From a bacterium (lineage in GTDB: Bacteria; Coprothermobacterota; Coprothermobacteria; Coprothermobacterales; JAADFF01): a stretch of DNA of 11,615 nt. How positions within the stretch are numbered: position 1 is the first letter of the stretch; each line of letters starts with the position of its first letter. The notes under the pieces are model-generated. The model saw nothing but the letters and a program-made list of their open reading frames with translations. It did not search any database and had not been told where the DNA came from. Made by a program: the position numbers and the translations under genes. Where the stretch lies: the NCBI GenBank assembly GCA_027063755.1, contig JAMORD010000034.1:1-11615 (forward strand). The letters are read 5' to 3'. Shown in pieces: positions 7,310-11,615 of the stretch.

Positions 7310-7633
7310 ATGGACAAGAAGACTCTCGTCAAGGCTATTGCCGAGAAGACAGGACTTCCTCAGAAACAGGTTAAGGCTGTTATTGATGCATTTACCGAAG
7401 TAGTAATGGAGACATTGAAGAACAAAGAGGAGGTTAAACTTACAGGCTTTGGTACATTTACCGTAGCAGAGCGTAAAGAGAGAACTTACATCAATCCTCA
7501 GACCAAAGAACCTATTAAGGTTCCTAAGAGAATTGTTCCCGTATTCCGTGTAGGCTCTAAGCTAAAAGCTGCCGTTATGGAGGCACCCAAGAAGACAAAG
7601 AAGAGAAAGACCAGCAGGAAAAAGAAGAAATAA
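7310..7633 (+). CDS. hup: HU family DNA-binding protein with lysine-rich tail
   Basis: A histone-like nucleoid protein that acts as a dimer to bend and compact DNA. The 107-residue chain holds the normal HU core (1-90): helical N-terminal half MDKKTLVKAIAEKTGL, the signature GFGTFTVAERKER (46-58), the arm with the intercalating Pro63 (INPQTKEP instead of the more usual RNP), and PVFRVGSKLK (77-86). After the core comes a 14-residue tail, residues 94-107, made almost only of Lys, Arg, Thr and Ser, resembling a eukaryotic histone H1 tail. Similar tails are known in mycobacterial HupB. The start is fixed by AAAGGAGGG at 7294-7302, 8 nt before the ATG. A second ATG at 7306 is in another frame. 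It ends at its own terminator and is probably transcribed alone. Confidence 0.95.
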   Translation: MDKKTLVKAIAEKTGLPQKQVKAVIDAFTEVVMETLKNKEEVKLTGFGTFTVAERKERTYINPQTKEPIKVPKRIVPVFRVGSKLKAAVMEAPKKTKKRKTSRKKKK

Positions 7634-7654
7634 TAGGTGGGTGGTTTCTACCTT

Positions 7655-7690
7655 AGGGGAAGGCGTGAGCTTTCCCCTTTTTGTTTTTTG
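7655..7690 (+). terminator. Rho-independent terminator after HU
   Basis: A 9-bp stem, GGGGAAGGC (7656-7664) and GCTTTCCCC (7669-7677), contains one G-T pair and is capped by a GTGA tetraloop. It is followed by TTTTTGTTTTTT. The orientation of the T-run shows that it ends HU transcription. Confidence 0.9.
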
Positions 7691-7860
7691 CTTAGCCTTA
7701 GTATTATGTATATAAATAAGAGAAAGAACCAATTTAATCATATATAACAAGATTTTATGCCATTGGCATACTGATAAGCATACTGACAACAAATGTTATG
7801 TTTCATGATGCGTTTATGGTGTTTATGTCTTGGTGGAAAGAACTCATGGGGACCCAAAAC
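7691..7860. other. Intergenic region between two convergent terminators
   Basis: These 170 bases lie between the HU terminator and the oppositely oriented pyrophosphatase terminator, so no flanking gene needs them. They are AT-rich. I find no gene with a ribosome binding site and no clear promoter. The only structure I see is the short repeat cluster at 7757-7786. Confidence 0.6.
7757..7786. repeat. Palindrome overlapping a tandem direct repeat
   Basis: ATGCCATTGGCAT (7757-7769) is a perfect palindrome about a central base. It overlaps GCATACTGA at 7766-7774, which repeats at 7778-7786 after TAA. The cluster could be a protein-binding site or chance in AT-rich DNA. Confidence 0.4.
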
Positions 7861-7894
7861 AAAAAAGATAAAGGGGGCTCACACGAGCCCCCTT
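7857..7894 (-). terminator. Rho-independent terminator of the membrane pyrophosphatase
   Basis: A perfect 10-bp stem of AAGGGGGCTC (7871-7880) and GAGCCCCCTT (7885-7894) surrounds the loop ACAC. Read on the minus strand it is followed by TATCTTTTTTGTTTT, the complement of 7857-7870, so it terminates the minus-strand gene that ends at 7914. The plus-strand side has no T-run. Confidence 0.92.
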
Positions 7895-7913
7895 ATGTGT
7901 TCAAAGTGTGCTT

Positions 7914-9920
7914 TTAAACGAGTGCGGCAATAAATACGAGAGAAATAATGGTGGTCAATTTCATAAGGATATTGAGAGATGGACCGGCTGTATCCTTCAG
8001 CGGATCACCAACAGTATCTCCAACAACGGCTGCCTTGTGGGCTTCGGAACCTTTACCACCTAAGAAGCCAGACTCAATAAGTTTCTTGGCGTTATCCCAT
8101 GCACCACCAGAGTTTGCCATAAATAGGGCAAGGAGGAAGGCTGTTAGTGTCTGACCGGCAAGTGCACCACCGAGGGCCTCTTTACCAGTGGTGAAGAATA
8201 TGAGGAACGGGGCGACGACGGCAATAAGGGCAGGGATAACCATGGCCTTCAGGGCACCCTTAGTGCTGATACGCACACATGATGCATAGTCAGGTTTACC
8301 GGTGCCTTCCATGATACCGGGTATCTCTCTAAACTGTCTTCTAACCTCTTCAACCATTTCTTCTGCGGCCTTAGAGACGGCATTGATAACAAGGGCAGAG
8401 AAGAAGAAGGGAAGCACGCCACCAACGAAGAAACCAAACACAATCTTAGGATCAACAAGGTTCAGCACCTTGATATTGACAGCTTCCTGGTAGGCAGAGA
8501 ACAATGCCAGTGCTGTCAGAGCAGCAGATCCTATGGCAAATCCCTTACCAATAGCGGCTGTTGTATTGCCTAAACTGTCAAGCATGTCTGTGCGCTCTCT
8601 GACCTCTGGTGGCTGGTGAGACATCTCGGCAATACCACCGGCATTGTCGGCAATAGGACCGTATGCATCAACAGACAGGGAGAAACCCAGTGTTGAAAGC
8701 ATGCCGACACCGGCCAGTGCGATACCGTAAAGCCCTGTTAGATTGTATGTCCACAATACGGCAATGGCAATGGCCAATGTGGCAAGCAGTGTAGACTCCA
8801 TACCCACTGCAAGGCCCATGAGAATATTGGTAGCAGGGCCTGTCTGTGAGGCCTCTGCAATTTTTCTAACAGGTTTACGCATGGTGTAGTAGTCTGTTAC
8901 TATACCTATGAAGATACCAGTAAGCAGACCAATAATGGTTGCCCATACCTCATTCATAGATACGCCAAGATATGATTTAACCCAGAATATGAGGCCAATG
9001 AATAATACGGCCACAACACCGTTGCCTATATGGAATACCGATGCTGGATGATATTTTTCAGACTTTGCCAAAATTCTTACGGTAAGAACTGTCAAAAGGG
9101 CTGAAACAAGGCCGATAACAACGACAAATATGGGAAAAGATAGGCCTTTCATGACATCTCCGCCTTGTGATGAGTAATAAGAGTAGCCCAGCAGGAGTGA
9201 TGCCACTGTAGCACCTACATAAGACTCATAAAGGTCTGCCCCCATGCCTGCAATATCGCCAACATTATCACCGACATTGTCTGCAATAACAGCTGGATTT
9301 CTGGGGTCATCTTCGGGAATACCAGCCTCTACCTTACCGACAAGGTCGGCACCCACATCGGCTGCTTTGGTGTATATACCACCACCAACACGGGCAAACA
9401 GGGCAACAAAGGAGGCTCCCATGGAGAAACCACTAAGGACCTTGGCAGCCTCTTTAAGAAAGTCATTCTGCAGATATGGACCATATAAAAGGAGAATAAT
9501 AGATATACCCAATATACCAAAGCTTGATACCATAAGTCCCATAACAGAACCGCCAGTGAATGCAACTCTTAGAGCTTGGCCTATACCCTTCTTGGCCGCT
9601 TCGGTTGTTTTTCCGTTGGCCTCTGTTGCAATATACATGCCTGTATATCCTGCAAGGAGTGATAAAGATGCGCCAAATAAAAATGCCACTGCAACTTTAA
9701 TGTTTAATATCCACCACAGAAGTCCAAATACTACCAGTGCCCATGGCAGTACCACCATGTATTCCTGTCTTAGAAATGCCATGGCACCTTCACGAATAGC
9801 ACTTTGCAGTTCTCTGATTTTTTCATTTTCAACTTTGATGCGGGTGATGTAGATGGCCATGTAAAGTGCGAATAATAGTCCGACAATTGCCGTAATGAGG
9901 CCAATAAGACCAAGGTTCAT
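7914..9920 (-). CDS. hppA: Membrane-bound ion-pumping pyrophosphatase, K+-dependent, probably Na+
   Basis: An integral membrane enzyme of 668 residues, predicted to have about 16 helices, that hydrolyses pyrophosphate and drives ions across the membrane. The catalytic signature is complete: [11 protein letters not shown] (188-198), [19 protein letters not shown] (204-222) and the C-terminal [27 protein letters not shown] (451-460) has Ala and Gly where potassium-independent enzymes have Lys and Thr, so it should need K+. Glu232 in ADLYESY sits where sodium-pumping PPases such as the Thermotoga enzyme have it, four residues before the plant proton-pump glutamate; sodium transport is therefore likely but not proven. 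The frame is open from 9926, but GGAGG at 9934-9930 is only 3 nt from that ATG and 9 nt from the ATG at 9920, so 9920 is chosen. It diverges from the PTP-MazG gene. Confidence 0.95.
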   Translation of the reverse strand: MNLGLIGLITAIVGLLFALYMAIYITRIKVENEKIRELQSAIREGAMAFLRQEYMVVLPWALVVFGLLWWILNIKVAVAFLFGASLSLLAGYTGMYIATEANGKTTEAAKKGIGQALRVAFTGGSVMGLMVSSFGILGISIILLLYGPYLQNDFLKEAAKVLSGFSMGASFVALFARVGGGIYTKAADVGADLVGKVEAGIPEDDPRNPAVIADNVGDNVGDIAGMGADLYESYVGATVASLLLGYSYYSSQGGDVMKGLSFPIFVVVIGLVSALLTVLTVRILAKSEKYHPASVFHIGNGVVAVLFIGLIFWVKSYLGVSMNEVWATIIGLLTGIFIGIVTDYYTMRKPVRKIAEASQTGPATNILMGLAVGMESTLLATLAIAIAVLWTYNLTGLYGIALAGVGMLSTLGFSLSVDAYGPIADNAGGIAEMSHQPPEVRERTDMLDSLGNTTAAIGKGFAIGSAALTALALFSAYQEAVNIKVLNLVDPKIVFGFFVGGVLPFFFSALVINAVSKAAEEMVEEVRRQFREIPGIMEGTGKPDYASCVRISTKGALKAMVIPALIAVVAPFLIFFTTGKEALGGALAGQTLTAFLLALFMANSGGAWDNAKKLIESGFLGGKGSEAHKAAVVGDTVGDPLKDTAGPSLNILMKLTTIISLVFIAALV

Positions 9921-9944
9921 AAACATTCACCTCCATGTGCATAT

Positions 9945-9975
9945 AGTATATGAACATTCTACCAAAAATGCACAA
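9945..9975 (-). promoter_or_regulatory. Possible pyrophosphatase promoter
   Basis: On the minus strand TTGTGC (9975-9970) and TATACT (9950-9945) are separated by 19 bp, slightly long for a sigma-70 promoter. Transcription would start close to the ribosome binding site at 9934. This is the best pair in the divergent gap, but it is weak. Confidence 0.28.
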
Positions 9976-10007
9976 GTATTTGCATATTATGTCATTTGCT
10001 ATTGGTA

Positions 10008-10013
10008 TATAAT
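10008..10013 (+). promoter_or_regulatory. -10-like element before PTP-MazG gene
   Basis: A perfect TATAAT stands 42 bp before the GTG start, in the context TTGGTATATAATGG. I see no good -35 at 16-18 bp. Shifting the hexamer by two bases gives TGGTATATA, an extended -10. It would produce a leader of about 30 nt carrying the GGAGG at 10036-10040. Confidence 0.35.
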
Positions 10014-10049
10014 GGCATAGAATGTAGAGTTATACGGAGGTGAACAGGT

Positions 10050-11291
10050 GTGAATACATTTGATATAGATTTACTAAACTTTTCTTGGCTGGAGGAAGGG
10101 GTAATTGCCGGCAGTGCCAAACCGTCACTTCCCAGCCATTGGGGGTATATAAAAAATCAGGGGATAAGGGCCGTTGTATCTTTGACAGAAAAACCCCTTG
10201 ATAGTTATGCCCTTTCTCAGATGGGAATATCACCTCGCAATTATCTTCATCTACCCATAAAGGATATGTCTGTGCCTGAAGAATATCAGGTATGGGAGTT
10301 TCTTGAGTTTGTGTGGCGTAAGCGCTCTCAAGGGGCGCCTGTCCTTGTGCACTGCGGTGCCGGTGTGGGACGCACAGGCACCATGCTTGCTTTTTACCTT
10401 AAGAGTCTTGGATATACCGGTGATAGGGCTATTATGGAGGTAAGAAAGAAAAGACCCGGTAGTATAGAAACTCCACAGCAGGAAGACTTTATAAGGAAAC
10501 TTGATGTAGAGGATTTTTGGAATGATGCCCCAGAGCCGTATTGGTATTTGCGTATACGCACTATTGTGCATATCTTGAGAAAAGAATGTCCGTGGGATAG
10601 GAAGTTGACTCCTCAGATGCTTGTGGCACTGTCTCAAGAGGAACTTATAGAGCTCATGAATGCCATTGCAGAGGGTGATATAGAAGAGTATGCAGGTGAA
10701 ATAGGAGATGTATTGCTACACTTACTTCTTCATGTGACCATTGCTGAAGAGAAAAAGCAGTTTGACATGATAACAGTTATCAAGAAAGAGGCCTATAAGA
10801 TGATAGGTAGACATCCCCATGTGTTTGCTCTTGAAGAAAGCGACGATGCCGCTGCTGTGCTCTCTAAATGGGAGAAGTGGAAAAAGAAGGAGAAAAAAGG
10901 TGAAGAGAAGAAAAAACCCAGACCATCTGCCCTTATATGGGCATTTAGAGTGCAAGACGAGGCTGCCCAATATGGCTTTGACTGGACACGCCTTGAAGAT
11001 GTTATGGATAAGGTAGAAGAAGAGGTTAGAGAGATATGGGAAGCTATAAAGAAAAACGACAAGAAAAATCTTAGAGAAGAGATAGGAGACCTCTTGTTTG
11101 TTGCCGTTAACCTTGCAAGACTGGCAGGTATTGACCCTGAAGGTGCTCTCAGTTATACTACAGAAAAGTTCCGTAGACGTTTTAAGAATATGAAGAAGTT
11201 GGCAGAAGAACGAGGTCTTGACCTGAGAAATATGACACTTGAAGAGATGGAAGAGCTGTATCAGGAGGTAAAAAGACATGAGACTGGATAA
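10050..11291 (+). CDS. Fusion of a DUSP23-like protein phosphatase and two-domain MazG
   Basis: A 413-residue three-part protein. Residues 10-155 form a protein-tyrosine/dual-specificity phosphatase domain: FSWLEEGVIAGSAKP, VVSLTEKP, Asp72 as probable general acid (PIKDMSVP), the P-loop HCGAGVGRTGT with Cys102 and Arg108, and RPGSIETPQQED, closely like DUSP23/VHZ. Residues 165-280 are the first MazG domain (ECPWDRKLTP, EELIE 197-201, EIGD 217-220, RHPHVF 254-259). After a Lys-rich linker (278-291), residues 292-412 are the second MazG domain (EEEVREIWEAI, EEIGDLLF 343-350, KFRRRF). Both MazG domains keep the EExxE...ExxD metal ligands. MazG hydrolyses NTPs to NMP and PPi; the substrate of the phosphatase part is unknown. 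The GTG start has GGAGG 9 nt before it. The last 14 nt overlap rqcP. There is no sign of a frameshift joining two genes. Confidence 0.93.
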   Translation: MNTFDIDLLNFSWLEEGVIAGSAKPSLPSHWGYIKNQGIRAVVSLTEKPLDSYALSQMGISPRNYLHLPIKDMSVPEEYQVWEFLEFVWRKRSQGAPVLVHCGAGVGRTGTMLAFYLKSLGYTGDRAIMEVRKKRPGSIETPQQEDFIRKLDVEDFWNDAPEPYWYLRIRTIVHILRKECPWDRKLTPQMLVALSQEELIELMNAIAEGDIEEYAGEIGDVLLHLLLHVTIAEEKKQFDMITVIKKEAYKMIGRHPHVFALEESDDAAAVLSKWEKWKKKEKKGEEKKKPRPSALIWAFRVQDEAAQYGFDWTRLEDVMDKVEEEVREIWEAIKKNDKKNLREEIGDLLFVAVNLARLAGIDPEGALSYTTEKFRRRFKNMKKLAEERGLDLRNMTLEEMEELYQEVKRHETG

Positions 11292-11538
11292 GTTTATGCA
11301 GCTGTCCCGTATTGTTAAAAGGCGGTCATTGGCAGAGGCCCTCTGTAGAGAGGGGCTTGTATGGGTGAATGGAAAGGTTGCCAAGCCATCTTATCGTGTG
11401 AAGGTAGGCGATAAGATAAAGGTGAGATTGGGACGCTGGATGCTTGAATATGAAGTTGTTGATGTTCCTCCCAATAAACGCATATCTCACGATTATGTCA
11501 AGCTCATCTCCAAAGAAGAGGTGAGCCAGGAGTGGTAG
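11278..11538 (+). CDS. rqcP: RqcP / YabO-type S4-domain RNA-binding protein
   Basis: An 86-residue S4-domain protein: MRLDKFMQLSRIVKRRSLA at 1-19, the VNGKVAKPS turn near 30-38, and VKVGDKIKVRLG (41-52). It matches RqcP (YabO), which binds stalled large ribosomal subunits and helps RqcH add C-terminal alanine tails to unfinished chains. The related heat-shock protein Hsp15 is an alternative, but the short length and the place after a mazG gene are as in Bacillus. The start is set by CAGGAGG at 11262-11268, 9 nt before the ATG and inside the phosphatase-MazG gene, with which it overlaps by 14 nt; translation is probably coupled. RqcH is not in the window, though the alaS gene nearby supplies Ala-tRNA synthesis. 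Confidence 0.9.
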   Translation: MRLDKFMQLSRIVKRRSLAEALCREGLVWVNGKVAKPSYRVKVGDKIKVRLGRWMLEYEVVDVPPNKRISHDYVKLISKEEVSQEW

Positions 11539-11615
11539 TCTTTCCCAAGAGATATCATATCCTTGAAGAAGTGATAGATAATCTTGTTGTTGCATATGAG
11601 GAGAGAGATACACTG
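11532..11615 (+). CDS. Start of an unidentified protein, cut by window edge
   Basis: An open frame of 28 codons runs off the window from a GTG at 11532, giving (M)VVFPKRYHILEEVIDNLVVAYEERDTL. GAGG at 11518-11521, within rqcP, lies 10 nt before it, and it overlaps the rqcP stop by 7 nt, in keeping with the tight overlaps of this operon. The visible part is amphipathic and probably helical. In Bacillus, yabP, yabQ and divIC follow rqcP, but this start shows no DivIC-like basic region and membrane helix. I do not recognise it. Confidence 0.5.
   Translation, partial: MVVFPKRYHILEEVIDNLVVAYEERDTL

Noticed and set aside
7798-7917. 39-codon plus-strand frame starting MFHDAFMVFMSWWKELMG
   Set aside because: No ribosome binding site before the ATG, and it runs through the pyrophosphatase terminator hairpin and overlaps the end of that gene. 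A small peptide cannot be fully excluded.
9244-9852. 202-codon plus-strand open frame opposite hppA
   Set aside because: Antisense shadow of conserved pyrophosphatase coding sequence; rich in Pro, Ser and Thr, with no start signal.
10050-11291. PTP-MazG joint as a frameshift or assembly artefact
   Set aside because: The frame is continuous, the inter-domain segment (152-164) is unremarkable, no separate start with a ribosome binding site is seen at the joint, and both halves match their families in full.
10722-11384. 220-codon minus-strand open frame opposite the MazG region
   Set aside because: Antisense of clear MazG and RqcP coding sequence; Phe/Leu/Ser-rich and without a ribosome binding site.

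Overview
The window looks like ordinary chromosomal DNA from a bacterium, probably thermophilic and anaerobic. Arg is mostly AGA/AGG and Ile is often ATA. Almost every gene has a strong GGAGG-type ribosome binding site 8-9 nt before its start, and genes are tightly packed. I see no phage, transposon, CRISPR or rRNA. The gene content (class II aldolase, a potassium-type membrane pyrophosphatase with a sodium-type glutamate, a CCA-encoding tRNA gene, a mazG-rqcP pair) fits several deep-branching or Firmicutes-like lineages. I cannot name the organism.

Layout. On the minus strand at the left edge is the N-terminal part of alaS (1-1248). Diverging from it is a 68-residue two-helix membrane protein (1328-1534), then class II fructose-bisphosphate aldolase (1683-2621) with a perfect-stem terminator. 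A plus-strand operon follows: a 625-residue repeat protein that reads as about 14 beta-propeller blades (2769-4646), Sua5 (4650-5627), MtnA (5629-6708), and a small, very basic 85-residue protein (6732-6989). A tRNA-Leu(CAA) with its own promoter and terminator (7017-7144) and an HU protein with a lysine-rich tail (7310-7633) come next. Convergent to HU on the minus strand is a membrane-bound ion-pumping pyrophosphatase (7914-9920). Diverging from it is an operon of a protein-phosphatase/MazG fusion (10050-11291), RqcP (11278-11538) and the start of an unrecognised gene (11532 to the edge).

How the genes may fit together. Much of the window concerns translation: AlaRS, Sua5 (tRNA t6A), tRNA-Leu and RqcP (ribosome quality control). 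MtnA belongs to methionine salvage and aldolase to glycolysis/gluconeogenesis. AlaRS, Sua5 and MazG all release pyrophosphate, which the membrane pyrophosphatase would use to pump ions; that link is inference.

The most unusual item is the three-part protein at 10050-11291: a DUSP23-like tyrosine/dual-specificity phosphatase domain with an intact HCxxGxxRT site, joined to a full two-domain MazG. In Bacillus subtilis the MazG protein upstream of rqcP (YabN) carries a tetrapyrrole-methylase-like domain at that end, so the partner domain appears to be exchanged here. Other items of interest are the large propeller protein, the 85-residue basic protein, a dyad inside the likely aldolase promoter, and a 12-nt direct repeat upstream of HU.
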